From Gnetum montanum (Eukaryota > Streptophyta > Gnetopsida > Gnetales > Gnetaceae), in NCBI GenBank assembly GCA_015680685.1, contig MNCI01003851.1, positions 675,569-736,826 on the forward strand: a DNA stretch of 61,258 nucleotides, read 5' to 3'. The translations under genes and the position numbers were made by a program. The notes beneath the pieces are model-generated. The model ran no database searches and was not told the origin of the DNA. It was given only the letters and a program-made list of their open reading frames with translations. Shown here piece after piece: positions 9,631 through 20,256 of the stretch (the stretch's first letter is position 1; each line of letters opens with the position of its first letter).

Positions 9631-11161
9631 CTTGTCGACAACTAGTATCTAGTAGACTTGGGATCAAGGCATGGGAGGTGCATCCTTTGGAGGAACGAGA
9701 CTCTTGTATCATGTTTAAGAAAACCCATTGTCAACAACCAAAGCCACATGATGAGGTGGTGTACTCTTTGGAGAAACATGACCCTTGGGAGTGTTAGAGG
9801 GAACCCGTTGTCAATAGCCAAAGTCATGTGATGATGTGGTGCAACATGATTTCTTGAGACACGAGTGTTTTCTTTCAAGAAAACTGTCTTCCTGCCTGGG
9901 GATTGTATGGGAAGAGCCAATGGCCTTATGATGTATTTTTCTCTTTGATTTTTTCTTTGTTTTTTTTATCTTTTCATTTCATTTTTTATTCTTTTTTTTA
10001 GAAAGAGCATTTTTTCAGTGTTGTACTCGTGCTTGTATGCTTGTAGTTGTATCATGTGCTATGCTGTGTTGCGGGTTGTAACTGCTTGGGGAGTCATAGT
10101 ATGCAACAGTGTGGTTCACGTTTTGGGGTGAATGGGATGTATCCAAGAGGTGTAACTGAGTAGGCCAAGGAGGACATGTTGGAGAATAAGGGATGCATCG
10201 GGAATTGGGAATGTACTCATGAGCGAATTGATTAACTTGGTTGCGTGCATCAGGAACAATGTGGTACCTTGTCACTGTAATGAAGTGCATTTTTGCGCGA
10301 CCACCTCAGAGTGTCATCCTACAAACACAACACCAAGAGGACAAGAAAACCACAAGTGAGTTAGTCTGAAACACTTTAAACATGAATACAACCAATGGGA
10401 TAGAGGCACCATGTTAAACTTCAAGCAAACAAAATGAGCAGCATCAGTGTCATCAGAGTCCACATGGTGAATCATGCAACAAGTTTTAGATGAAGACAAG
10501 TCGTTGATTGCAGCAACAGATCAATGGGTCAGTGATGATGTTGCCAGTTTGTAGTCTTAGCAGACTATCATGGGTTAGTTTTACGTCATAAACCTTTGGA
10601 TGTTGCTAGTTTAGCATTGTAGTGAACAGTGCAGTGCTAGTTTATAGTCATGGTAGACTGTGAAGAGGCAAGCTAGTTTATAGTCTTAGCGGACTCTGGC
10701 AGACAAAATGTGGCAGTTTAATGTCATACCGAACAGAGCTCTATGATGTTAGTTTATCATCATAACTCCAAGACGTTTCTATGGTATCAGTTTATCTTCA
10801 TGATGCCAGGACAAATCTGTGGTATTAGTTTACCATCATGATGCCAGGACAAGTCTGTGGTGCTAGTTTTAAGTCATAGCTCCAGGACTATTCTTACCTT
10901 GCTTGTGGAAGTTGTAATGCCATATGCATAGTCATGTTGTGTGCTTGCAAGATCCTATAAAAGTCAACTAGAAAGAAAACAAAATAAAGCAATACCTATT
11001 GTAAGCAGAGTTGAAATGTGAATGAAAGAAAAGCAACACGTGGTAGTTTTAGGCCGTTCTAGGCCGTAAGCTAGTTTAAGGCCTTTTCGGGCCATTCTTA
11101 CTTTATCGTCATTTCAGACACAGGATAGTTTAACATCATTTCGAACAAAGGTTGTGAAGGG
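9631..11161 (-). other. Untranslated 3' internal region of element C
   Basis: From the PR stop to the LTR I find no long homologous coding frame. Alignable blocks to element A run the whole way, ending in ...TCGACAAG just before the LTR (A has ...TTGACAAGG near 1658). An AT-rich, T-rich stretch (9935-10015) has no match in A. The frames of 60-90 codons inside it do not agree with A and are not credible proteins. Confidence 0.7.
10535..10900 (-). repeat. TAAACTRGC/TAAACTGAT repeat array in the element C tail
   Basis: On the plus strand cores read GCTAGTTTATAGTC, GCAGTTTAATGTCAT, GTTAGTTTATCATCATAACTC, TATCAGTTTATCTTCATGAT and GGTATTAGTTTACCATCATG at intervals of about 37-45 nt. The reverse complement matches the element A array in order. 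Two GGCC-type variants (CTAGTTTAAGGCC, GTTTTAGGCCGTTC) lie nearer to PR at 11040-11095. Confidence 0.85.
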
Positions 11162-11610
11162 CTAGTTGGTGGATGGGGCATTGTTGCCATGTATGATGAT
11201 CTCCCTTCCTTTGTGGAGGAAGTGGAGTTCTTGGTGGATGGGAGATGACACTATGCATGACCTAGCTAGCCAGGGGTGTCCTAGAATCATGTTGTAGTCT
11301 GGCATCTTATCGATGACTGTAAAGTTTGCAAATGTGGGGTGCCAGTCTCCTATCGTGAAGGCGATGTGGATTATGCCTTTAATGGCTATGCACACTCCAT
11401 CAAAGGAGTTTAGAGACTCAATTTTGGTCGATTGAATGTTGTGCATTAGGCCTAGTCATTCGACGACGGAGTGCGCAACAACATTTTCTGCAGTGCCATC
11501 ATCGATGTGTACCCTGCATACTGTGTATTTTCTGATGCTTACACTAGTGTTCAACATTGCATGTGTGACTTCCCCTTGTTTAGGATCGATCTTGACATCA
11601 TTGTTGTGGA
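11162..11610 (-). pseudogene. Retropepsin-like protease domain (element C)
   Basis: In the same frame as gag. CRVHIDDGTAENVVAHSVVE lies near 11460-11520, with catalytic D-x-G as IDDGTA. Then come a stop, FDGVCIAIKGIIHIAF, the second conserved block YNMILGHPWLA, SSPIHQELHF and GREIIIHGNN before the stop at 11162. Matches plant Ty3/gypsy proteases with VDDGSA...LLGRPW. One nonsense codon lies right after the catalytic block. PR directly follows Gag with no separate start, so it was made as part of one polyprotein. Confidence 0.85.
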
Positions 11611-12067
11611 AGGTTAGAGTTGTTGTGTTTATGTCTTATGGTATAGGGGATGTAATGGCTATGCGAATGACATCTTCGGTTGGAGACATGTTTTCTATAG
11701 CAAGGATGGAGGCGAGCATGTGTGCTAGTGCTTGGTAATGCTTTGATGATGTTAAGACGAGGTCAAGCAAGGTAGGCGTTACATTCTTATGTTTTAATGC
11801 ATTGTGTGTATGAGATAGTACATTTGCGAGGTTGTAGTTTATGTTTGTTGTGGTGGGAGCCTCCTCTATTGTGTGAGCCGTAATGTAGAGCTCTTGTGGA
11901 GAGGCAATGCATAAGGGTTGTTGTTTAGTGGCCCTAGGGGTAGAGCTAGGGATGGTTTGTGGTTTAGGCATTGGTGACTTGGGTTGCCATTGCTTGTATG
12001 TGGCCAAGTTGCTGGAACTTGGACTTGGTGTGGATGTCTCAGGAGCAACGTGTGTGTTTAACATCAC

Positions 12068-12150
12068 GATGGATGGTTGTTGCTAGTTTATCATCTTAGT
12101 GGATGGTTGTTGCCAGTTTATCATCTTAGTGGATGGTTGTTATGGAACTT
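12068..12150 (-). repeat. Copies of the TAAACTGG repeat inside the gag frame (element C)
   Basis: Plus strand: GGATGGTTGTTGCYAGTTTA followed by TCATCTTAGT, two and a half tandem copies of about 30 nt. In gag it translates as QQPSTKMIN repeated. The word GATGATAAACTGGCAACAAC is the same motif as in the untranslated tail. Confidence 0.75.
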
Positions 12151-13489
12151 TAACCACAAAAGGTGTTGTGGGTTTATGAGGTGGCACTTTGATGTAAAAG
12201 GGAGGCCCCGTGCTTGTCGAGGCGGAGGGGGAAGGACTGTTAGGTTGCACTGCATTGAGCAATCCTTTCTTTTTCATTCTTTGCAAATCATTTTTCAATG
12301 TTCAACAAGTTTCTATGTTGTGTCCAGAAATTTGGTGGTAGTGGTAGTATGCACTTAAGTAAAAATGTTGTGGGACACATGCGTTGTATGTTGTAGTGGG
12401 ATGACTTGCCAATTCACAATGTTTCTGGTTGCGTATGTAGGCATCATCTGACATGTGTTTGCATTGGATCAAACTAGCATTAAGCAGTTTTTCTAGCAAT
12501 TGGGAAGGTTTTCTTGGCAAGGGTATGTGGTTGTGTTGGGTACGCTCATGTCTAGGAGCAGCTTGTTTGGTGGCACCAGAGCTAGAGCTAGCAGCTTGGG
12601 GTGTTGAGGCCATGGGCCTGTTGGTTGCATGTGTTGGCATGGTGATTGTTGCGATTGTTGCGTCTGATGTTGCTTATGTATCCTACATTGTTTGTGTTGG
12701 TTGTAGTTGTTGCATTTGTTGTTGTGCATGTTGTTGGTTTTTTTGTTGGCTCCTATAGGCCAAGTAGGATGGGTCATTGCTTGCTCTTGCTGCCTCTTTG
12801 ATGCCCTTTGCTTGGTCAAAGGCCTAGGTAAGAGACTTTGGGGCCTGGTAGAGTAGTTTGGACTTAATGAAGTCATTGACTACATCCTTGAAGATTTCCA
12901 AGAGATGTGTCTCTGTGATCGGCTCATGCATTTCATTAGCTCTGGCACTCCATCGTTGGAGGAAGGGTAGTAAGGGCTCTAGGGGTCCTTATTTGACATG
13001 GAGGAGCTTGTCGATTGTCACTTTAGGTTTGATGTTATATCTGAAGCATGTCACAAAATGACATATGAGGTCCTCGAGGGATGCAATGGAAGCTCGTGGT
13101 AGGGCATGGTACCAGTCTAGGGCTTTGCTAGTGAGCAATAGGGGAAAGAGGCGTAGAATGACATGTGGCTAGGATTGCAATGCGATGGCTTCTGTATAAA
13201 ATATGATGATATGTGCATTGGGGTCACTATGACCATTGTATTTTGTCAAATGTGACAATGAATAGCCCACGGGTAATGTAAGGGGTGGGATTGTAGGGCA
13301 GATTGGATCATCACGGTAAAATTCCACCACCTTAGGTGTGTCTGAGAAGGTAGCCTTAAGCTCGTTGACTTCCTCCGTCAGAGTCTGGATGAGTTGGGAC
13401 ATTTGTTCCCAACTCATGTATTCACTAGCCAGTTGTGTTGATTGGATTCACGTAGGTTGTGTGGTGAGGGGTTGGATCACCAGTTGTGG

Positions 13490-13620
13490 GCTTTGCAAGT
13501 TTAATGTTATGGTAGATGGTTGTTGGTGGTTTAACATCATACCATATGTGTGTTGGCAGTTTAAGGCCGTACTAGGCCATGGATAGTTTAACATCATCCT
13601 AGATGGATGATGATGAGGTG
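13490..13620 (-). repeat. Second set of the TAAAC repeats inside gag (element C)
   Basis: Plus strand: GGTTTAACATCATACC, GGCAGTTTAAGGCCGTACTA and ATAGTTTAACATCATCC, about 35-40 nt apart. In gag they translate as MMLNHQQPST, ALNCQHTYG and MMLNYPWPST. The GGCC variant is also found in the tails of A (near 340) and C (near 11075). Confidence 0.7.
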
Positions 13621-14232
13621 CCTGAGGCACTGGTGAAATAGGCATGACACATGTGGTGCCTACGTAAATGTTGGGTTGAGGTTGGAGAGGTTGTGGCATG
13701 GCCCCAACATAGGCATAAGGTACTTGTGTCACTTGGGGCTGGGCCCCATCATATGTACAAGGTGTTTGGATTGTTTGGGGCTGGGCCCTAGTGTGTGTAG
13801 ATTGTGAAGCGAATGCCTTGGGCATGTGCTCCAAGTGTTTTGATTGTTGTGAGGAGGCAAGGCCCCAAGGGCTGTTGGGTTTAGGTAGGGCCGCAAACTC
13901 GTACTCATACTCAGATGGAGATCTTGGGTAAGAGGAAGTCATCTCAGAATCATCATGTTGTTTGTATTGCACATATTGGACAAGGTGATCCATGTTGGTG
14001 GCAGTTAGTACTTAGACCAGCTTGAAGTTAGGTGTGAATTGTGGTGAATTCGACTTTGAAATGGATGCATTTTGTGTGTTTTTGTTGAAAAAAAAACTAT
14101 AGCGGTATTGTAGTAGCATGAGCACTATAGCAGCATGACCACTGTAGCATGAGCATCAATTTTAGTAATTGGTTTGCATAGCATTTGAATAGGTAGCATG
14201 ATTAGGGTTTTGATTAAAAGGTAAACATGTTC

Positions 14233-14252
14233 GGCCCTCCTTCTAGTGCCAA
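14233..14252 (-). other. Primer-binding site of element C
   Basis: Minus strand TTGGCACTAGAAGGAGGGCC, four nt inside the LTR end at 14257. Same type as the PBS of B. Confidence 0.75.
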
Positions 14253-14887
14253 TTTTTGTACTATTCGAAATCATCAGCGTAAGGCTGGAGGAAAAATGAA
14301 TGCCGAAAGATCTCTGGAGAGATACAGATGACCCTACCTTCACATGAGGAAAAGCTAGAAAAATGATGGCAGAGTGCCTTGGATGGTCTGCATGCAAATC
14401 AAACAAGGACTTCCCCTAGCATACGCTATTGCGATGCGCTGGGTTATACGTAAACAGATGCAAACTAAAGCGTAAATGAATGTACCAAAGGTAAGATGAA
14501 AAAAAAAGTAAATAAAGGTAACAAAAAATATAAAAAATGTAAATGGCATAAATAGAGAACAATGGATGGAAAATTATAACTATATGTATTGATTGACGAT
14601 TACAAAAAATGTGCACTGGTTAGAACGCAATTGCGGATTGATCGCAAGGCGGTCGTTTAGCTCCGATGTGAAGGGTGTAAAAATGCTGGGAGGTTGTAAG
14701 TTTCTGGTTGCAAGTGTACAGTGTGACCAAAATTACCCCAAGTGCTTAGCGTGACTAAGTCTGGGTAATGCCCAACGTATCAGATGATGATGATGCGATT
14801 CGCCAACCATATGAATGATCAAAATTTCCAGCCCTCTAGATCTTGATGCCCCAAAATTTCAAACCTCTATTAAGTGGAAAAATGGGG

Positions 14888-14897
14888 TATTTATAGG
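14888..14897 (-). promoter_or_regulatory. TATA box of the element C 5' LTR
   Basis: CCTATAAATA on the minus strand, downstream of the palindromic U3 array. Confidence 0.7.
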
Positions 14898-15309
14898 ATT
14901 TTCGAGCATGGGATTCAGATCTAGAGGAATATCTATGGCTGCAGGATGAGAGAAATGCAGATCAGATGACAGGTATTTGCGTTTTGACTGGATGCACATT
15001 TTACAATGTACAGCGTACAACGTGACCAATTCTTACGCTGGCGTGTGCAATCCATAGTGTAAGAGCTTGATACACTCAAAGAATATGAAATTTTCAAAGG
15101 AATGCCATGTTACAATAGAGAATTTGATCTCTGGCCTCTGGATCTATGGTCTTGACACGCTTTGGCACATCTTGGCGTGCTCTGGCATGTCCTACAAAAA
15201 TGATGTATTTTGGACACATTTTCGACCTTTGAGACCTATTTCCAAGAGTGGACCTACATGCTTGATGTCAAGGGGGTCCTGCACATTGAACTTGAGCCGA
15301 TTTGGCCTT

Positions 15310-16330
15310 GGATTCATCTCTTTTTGGTTGGTCACGCTGTGTAGCGTGACCTCAATGTGACAAGTGGGAATGACACATTTTGAACCAAATTTGGATGTCT
15401 GATGCCTATTTCTTGAAGTCCAACTACTGCCTGCTCTCCAAGGTGGTTTGGATGTTGATTCTGAGCCCAACTTGATGTTGTTTTGGTCATCTTTTGTTTG
15501 GTCACACTATGGTCATGCTATACAGCATGACCTCAGCATGACCAAATTAAAATGACATATTTGAAGCTCAAATATTGATTTTGTGAAGCCTGAGAGTTAG
15601 TACAGTTGTTTCTTGTCCCCTGGGGATTGAGCTCATGTCAAAACTAGACCTAAAACTGCTTGATGTGCCCTATTTTTGCTTGGTCATGCTATGGTCACGC
15701 TGTGCAGCGTGACCTCAGCGTGACCAACTAAAAGTGCCATGTTTGAGGCCCAAAGTTTGATTTTCTGGAGCCTGTGAACATGTACAATTGTTGTCTAGCT
15801 CTCAGGAGTTGAATCCATGTCAAAATTCTACCTGGAGGTGCTTGAATTGAGTTGTTCTTTTTTGGTCACGTTGTGGTCATGCTGTGTAGAGTGACCTCAG
15901 CGTGACTAACCAAAAGTGACTCAAAGCATGTGATTATGAGCTCAAATTTTGAGGTTCCAAAGGCTAGGAGCTATAGGGGGCATTGGTGAAGCTCATGCAG
16001 GGTCCATGTGCTCAAATCTGGGCTATTTGGACTTGATTTTGGGGCTCTAGAGGTTGGTCATGTTGTACGCACGCTGGTCTTACATTGGGCAGCATGACCA
16101 TAGTGTGACCAAAGTGTAAATAGCAAAAACCATGCATTTTGAACCTGAAACCCTAGATTCTGGATGCTGGGAGTTCTAGCAATCGCCTGTGGGCCCCAAG
16201 GGACTTTTCCTATTTAATTGTGTGTTGTTTCATGCTATTTTGAAGTCTCTCAAGTTTGATCACACTGTACTCATGTTCGGAAATAGCATGACTTAGCTTG
16301 AGTCCTGTCTAAAAGTGCTAGGCCAAAATT
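15310..16330. repeat. U3 array of 182-nt repeats with palindromic cores (element C 5' LTR)
   Basis: Cores start at 15330, 15511, 15693, 15875, about 16055 and about 16257, giving intervals of 181, 182, 182, 180 and about 202. The core at 15693-15714 is a perfect inverted repeat: arms GGTCACGCTG and CAGCGTGACC separated by TG. A further direct half-site (CAGCGTGACC type) usually follows after 1-2 nt. Confidence 0.9.
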
Positions 16331-16389
16331 TTGTGGTGTTTTCAAACCCTTCTTGAAAGTTTGCTACTTACTCATAGTCATCCCAATGA

Positions 16390-16778
16390 ACTTTTCATTC
16401 ATCCCAATGAAGTTTTCATTGCTATAAAATTTTTTAAAAATCTATGTAGAAGGCTTTCACACTTTTATTAGCTTGCCGTAGATATTTTAATTTTTGGATT
16501 TCCTCTTGTCTATGATGAGTCTTCTCAAATTTTATCTTGAATATGAATTATATTAGAGATCAATTATTGATAGAAGTACCATCAGTCACCTTATAAGAAT
16601 AACTTTTCTTCTCCCACCATATATGTGTTATGCTTTGTAATTTGGTTTCATCAGGTGACACTTTTTGATAATTTTCCACATCTTGAAGTTCAAAGTGTTT
16701 GTTAAGCATTTTCAACCAAGATAGAAAAGATTCAATAACTTCCATGCCATTAAAGGATTTAACTTCAACATGAGGCAT
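16390..16778 (-). pseudogene. Gag fragment of a chromovirus-like Ty3/gypsy element
   Basis: Minus strand from 16778: VKSFNGMEVIESFLSWLKML, then FELQDVENYQKV, then ITHIWWEKK, a stop, and FKIKFEKTHH...LKYLRQ.NKSVKAFYIDF. The order FNG...FLxWL...KV...WW...LRQ.xxSV fits the Retrotrans_gag domain of chromovirus Gag proteins and differs from the Gag of its neighbours. It fills the 470 bp between elements C and D and is the only visible remnant of an older element. No LTR or PBS is seen. Confidence 0.65.
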
Positions 16779-16814
16779 TCTTGAAGCATGTTTGAAAGCT
16801 TTTGCAAGACTAAA

Positions 16815-17799
16815 TGATGAATTATCAATTGGCTAGGATATTTGACAAAAAGTTAATTTTTGATCGGCTTTGATATCTTAGCCCCAATATCTTGGCCTTG
16901 ATATCTTGGCTTCGATATCTTAGCCCCGATATCTTGGCTTCATCAACTAGGCCCCATCAACTAGGCCTTGTCAACTAGGCCCCATTGATGCATGCAATGA
17001 TGTGTTGATGAGGCCCCATTAATGTTGTGTCTATTTTCACCTATAAATACACATCCTTCTACCATGTGTTAGCATTCTTTGGTCGATAGAGTAGCTGAAC
17101 TCTTGTAGTTTTATTTCATAGTCTTAGAGAACAGTCAATGAGTGCTCGTAGTGTGGATTTGAGTTAGTTGTATGGTGTCTTATTTGAGTGGCAATGTACT
17201 TGGACACATTTCATGAGTGACAATAAGATCTAGATTTATTCTTATTCATTGTAGCACTTTGGCTTAGATTAAATTTAATTTCCATACAATTTATGTTTCC
17301 TGTACTTAGTTAATATTTACATTTCCATACATGTTAATTAATTGGTGGAATAAGTACAACTAGTTTTGAGTGTAAACATGTATTCGCTTGGTAATCCCAT
17401 CAGCATTATTGCTTGGTTTTCCCAGTAGCATAGCACTTGGTAATCCTAGTAGTGGATACATGGGTTTGAGATATGTATGAAAAGTTGGAAATGGACACTC
17501 ATCACTCGTAGGCTAGTTTAGACTTTACTTTTCATTGTTAATTAGTTTAAATAAATGATTTCTTTATTATCGTTGGAAGTAGCATAAGGCCGAAACGACA
17601 TCAAGAATCATATTCCTCACTCTAAACTAAACCATACATGACAAAGCTACCACTAGTCCAAGTGGAAAGAAAATAAACTACGATCAAGGCATAATGATCT
17701 ACATGCCACAACTAGTCCCATCCATGGAATTTGACCAGATCATGCATGAACCCTTGTGATTCATATAGTTGGGCATAGGGGGTACCTTTCCACTCATCA
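16815..17799 (+). repeat. 5' LTR of element D (985 bp)
   Basis: TGATGAATTATCAATTGG...CCACTCATCA. U3 carries GATATC at 16872, 16900, 16914 and 16928 in units of the kind GATATCTTGGC, then CATCAACTAGGCCC repeats (16940-16985). TATAAATA lies at 17042. In R, TTTGAGTGGCAATGTACTTGG and ACAATAAGATC lie near 17190-17230; relatives of both are in the LTRs of E, G, H and I. Confidence 0.9.
17042..17049 (+). promoter_or_regulatory. TATA box of the element D 5' LTR
   Basis: CCTATAAATACAC downstream of the GATATC and ACTAGGCCC repeats. The same motif is in the 3' LTR at 22929-22936. Confidence 0.75.
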
Positions 17800-17819
17800 T
17801 TGGTGCCATTGCCAAGGAT
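17800..17819 (+). other. Primer-binding site of element D
   Basis: TTGGTGCCATTGCCAAGGAT directly after the LTR. It resembles the plant tRNA-Asp type PBS (TGGCGCCGTTGCCGGGGAT), which is usual in the Athila lineage. Confidence 0.75.
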
Positions 17820-17923
17820 AGTGCTAGTTATATAGATTAGTTATATCATACATGATCATTGTAAACACATTAAAGGACTATCTTTGGAAAATACTAAGTC
17901 ACACACATCATCTACTAACAACA

Positions 17924-19680
17924 ATGTCTCTTTCACAAGGAAGAAATAATGCATTGTATGAAGAGAACATTCATTGTAGAACCAATGAGATATATACTGA
18001 AAAAAATTGGAGTGACCAACCTGATGCAAGGTTTTCATATATTCATGACCACTCTAACTATGCTCAAGGAGTACATTCACCTAAGGTAGAAAATCCTAGA
18101 GGAGATGAAATAAGTTCTAGACTAGAGAAGGCCTCAAGGTTTAGGACCTTCTCAAAACCTAGAAAAGATAAATCAAGGGACCAAGGGGAATACTATAGAA
18201 GACATGACAACTCTCCTAGTTCCTCATCTTTCACTTCCTCTTTAACATCTAGTTTTAACAAAGACAAACATAGGTATAGAGCTAGAGCTTCACTATGGGA
18301 TCTAAATAAAAATAGAAATTGAAACCAAGGACAAATCAAAGACATCAAAATGAGCATAGACAGAATCATGACAATTAGACAAATAGAAATAGATATTTTC
18401 ACCATGACATGTTTGATGATGGTGAACCCTTGTTGGGCATTGAAAGCATGATGTAGATCACAAAGGTAGTTAAGATACCTCATAAGAATCACAAGGAAAG
18501 TCACCTACAAAGGCTTGATATGAATAATATTCCTAAATTTGTGGGAGGCTATGATTCGGATCCAAAACATCATTTACAAGCCTTCCAAGATGCTTATGCC
18601 TTATACAAAATTGAAAGTGATTGGCAAAAGCTTAAGCTCTTTCACAGGATACTAGTTGATACAATCAAAGTGTGTTATAGATCACTAAAATCAAACTCAA
18701 ATTGACAGTGGTCCACATTGTTGGAACTCTTCAATGAGAAATACCAAACATATGTGAGGGTGTTCAAATTGAGGAAACAAATTCAAGGATGGAAACAAAA
18801 ACAAAATGAACCCTTGGATATGACCCTGGATAGATACTATTCTCTACTGAATAAATGTCCAATCCATGGTTTCTCTCAAGAAGAACAACTTTTCCACATC
18901 ATAGATAGGCTTCGTAATGAAATGACGGAGATCCTTGGGATGTATGCTCCAAGTTAATTATACAATCTTTGAATCCATCAGAACTAAGAGCTGATTGAGT
19001 GTGTGGTAAAAGGAGAGTTATATAAATGCAAAAATGTTGAGAAATATCACTAGGGTCCAACCCTTAAAAAGAAGAAGGTCCATATCTATGAAAAGGAAAA
19101 ATAGTTAGCTCTTGATGAGGTGATTTCATAACAAACCTTGCCATTGCAAAAATCTCTTGATGAAATCTAGGAGAGGCTAAATAGGATGTCAAAGTGGATA
19201 AACAAAAAAGCTACAACTTTTGTAGAAAATATAGAGAACAAGGTAACACAAAATGAAATAGCTAATCATAATAAACGGATGAAGAAGAACCAAGAAATAG
19301 CTAGGAACACTTACCAACAAACAAGGAAAATGGTCATAGAAGAAGAGGGTATAGATTTAAGCGTAGGAGAAGATGATGGATGTGACATCTACCTATATGA
19401 ACATCCAAAGGGCCATTTTTCAATAATGTTACATCTACATGAGTATTTGGCTTTTGCATTGAATCCCAAGTTTGTACAAAAGAAAATACCTAGAAAATTA
19501 CCTTTCTCATAGGGTAATCATAGATAGTTCTATAATCAATCATACTATCCTAGGGGGACTTATTACTAGCCTTAACACCATAATCAACCATAGTGAGAAA
19601 ACCCAAATTTTTGGGGGAATCCATCACAAGCTAGTGCTACCCTTACTACTAGTTAAAACTATATAGATATTATGTTCAAC
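17924..19680 (+). pseudogene. Gag (element D)
   Basis: I place the start at ATG 17924 (MSLSQGRNN) because element H starts Gag with MSLSQDYDN after the same leader. An upstream in-frame ATG at 17852 is not shared. The Retrotrans_gag region runs from FVGGYDSDPKHHLQAFQDAY (near 18535) through YRSLKSNSN, a TGA, and MLELFNEKYQTYVRVFKLRK to FHIIDRLRNEM. The knuckle-like CDIYLYEHPKGHF (near 19383) has lost its second Cys (Tyr instead). Frameshift between 18322 and 18520; stops after 18702 and 18957. The C-terminal part beyond 19510 is hard to follow. Confidence 0.75.
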
Positions 19681-19794
19681 AACTTATTTCTCTAACTAGT
19701 TCTACATCCTCTACTTCAAATCGCTACTACCACTCTCTTGAATATCATCGTGGCATGAAATCTTCTGAACAATCACCACCTCACACCTCTCACN

Positions 19795-19984
19795 GTACAC
19801 ATTTGGGAGATGGACTGCATAACCCCTTGGTTATACAACACAAATTTTCCATCTATCACCATTACTAATTTAACTAATTGTGTGGAAACACATTTGAGAT
19901 TGGTAATAATCTTGTTTGGATCATTCATAGATGTATCATCATCTAGACTTGAAGATATTTCTATGTTGTGGGATCTAGATGTGT
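19795..19984 (+). repeat. Left arm of a perfect 190-nt inverted repeat, flanked by single Ns
   Basis: Bounded exactly by the ambiguous bases at 19794 and 19985. It is the exact reverse complement of 20257-20446, with no mismatch over 190 nt, although the surrounding element is heavily mutated. Most likely an assembly or gap-filling artefact, not a real hairpin. Confidence 0.9.
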
Positions 19985-19985
19985 N

Positions 19986-20256
19986 CTATGGATCAAAAAT
20001 TAAAAGTATTAACATAGCCCACAACCAAGTTCAGGAGCAAGTGTGTGAGCAAAAACCAATGTATGCAGTAGCCCCTAAACCAAAAGACACCTAGCTGCTC
20101 AAAAATGAGAATATAAAATTGTTTCAAAGATGAATTGAGGTAATTAATTAGCTTATTACTTATAAACTTAAGATAATGAATGAAATAGAGTTAGATGCAT
20201 ATATATTAAACACGGAGACCCAAGAATTAAAATAGGAAATGAAGAAGAAGAAACAC
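19986..20256 (+). other. Unassigned sequence between the inverted arms (element D)
   Basis: AT-rich, with a short open stretch (QVQEQVCEQKPMYAVAPKPK) and no match to the Gag tail of H that I can see. It may be a diverged Gag C-terminus. Confidence 0.3.

Larger units (their letters stand above)
11611..13993 (-). pseudogene. Gag (element C)
   Basis: Starts MDHLVQYVQYKQHDDSEM at 13993. Domains in order: Pro/Gln-rich N-terminus; Retrotrans_gag motif LTKYNGHSDPNAHIIIF (near 13230); FLQRWSARANEMHEPI (near 12930); Gln/Asn-rich linker; knuckle YYHYHQISGHNIETC (near 12310), where the first Cys of the x-x-H-x4-H-x4-C pattern is Tyr; PFYIKVP and PFVVKVP; then a Ser/Thr-rich region leading into PR. Every recognisable block is in one frame from 13993 to 11162 (944 codons), broken only by nonsense codons (for example at 13448, 13169 and 12302). 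Short copies of the tail repeat are translated inside this Gag. Confidence 0.85.
7521..16344 (-). mobile_element. Element C: Gag-PR Ty3/gypsy element with both LTRs
   Basis: Minus strand: 5' LTR 16344-14257, PBS 14252-14233, short leader, one gag-PR frame 13993-11162, untranslated repeat-bearing tail 11161-9631, 3' LTR 9630-7521. The internal region is 4.6 kb. The tail aligns with that of element A over its whole length, so the lack of RT and IN is a property of the family and not a deletion in one copy. This fits the TR-GAG type of non-autonomous LTR element, here with a protease. Confidence 0.85.
14257..16344 (-). repeat. 5' LTR of element C (2088 bp)
   Basis: Plus strand TGTACTATTCGAAATC...GGTGTTTTCA. 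It is nearly the same length as the shared LTR (2110 bp), with the same TATA position and the same U3 repeat series. By eye the two LTRs differ at a large fraction of sites, so the insertion is old. AACCC at 16345 may be one copy of its target duplication. Confidence 0.85.

Noticed and set aside
12453-12758. Plus-strand Cys/Val-rich frame opposite C gag
   Set aside because: Antisense shadow of the gag linker; composition comes from GTTGTTG runs.
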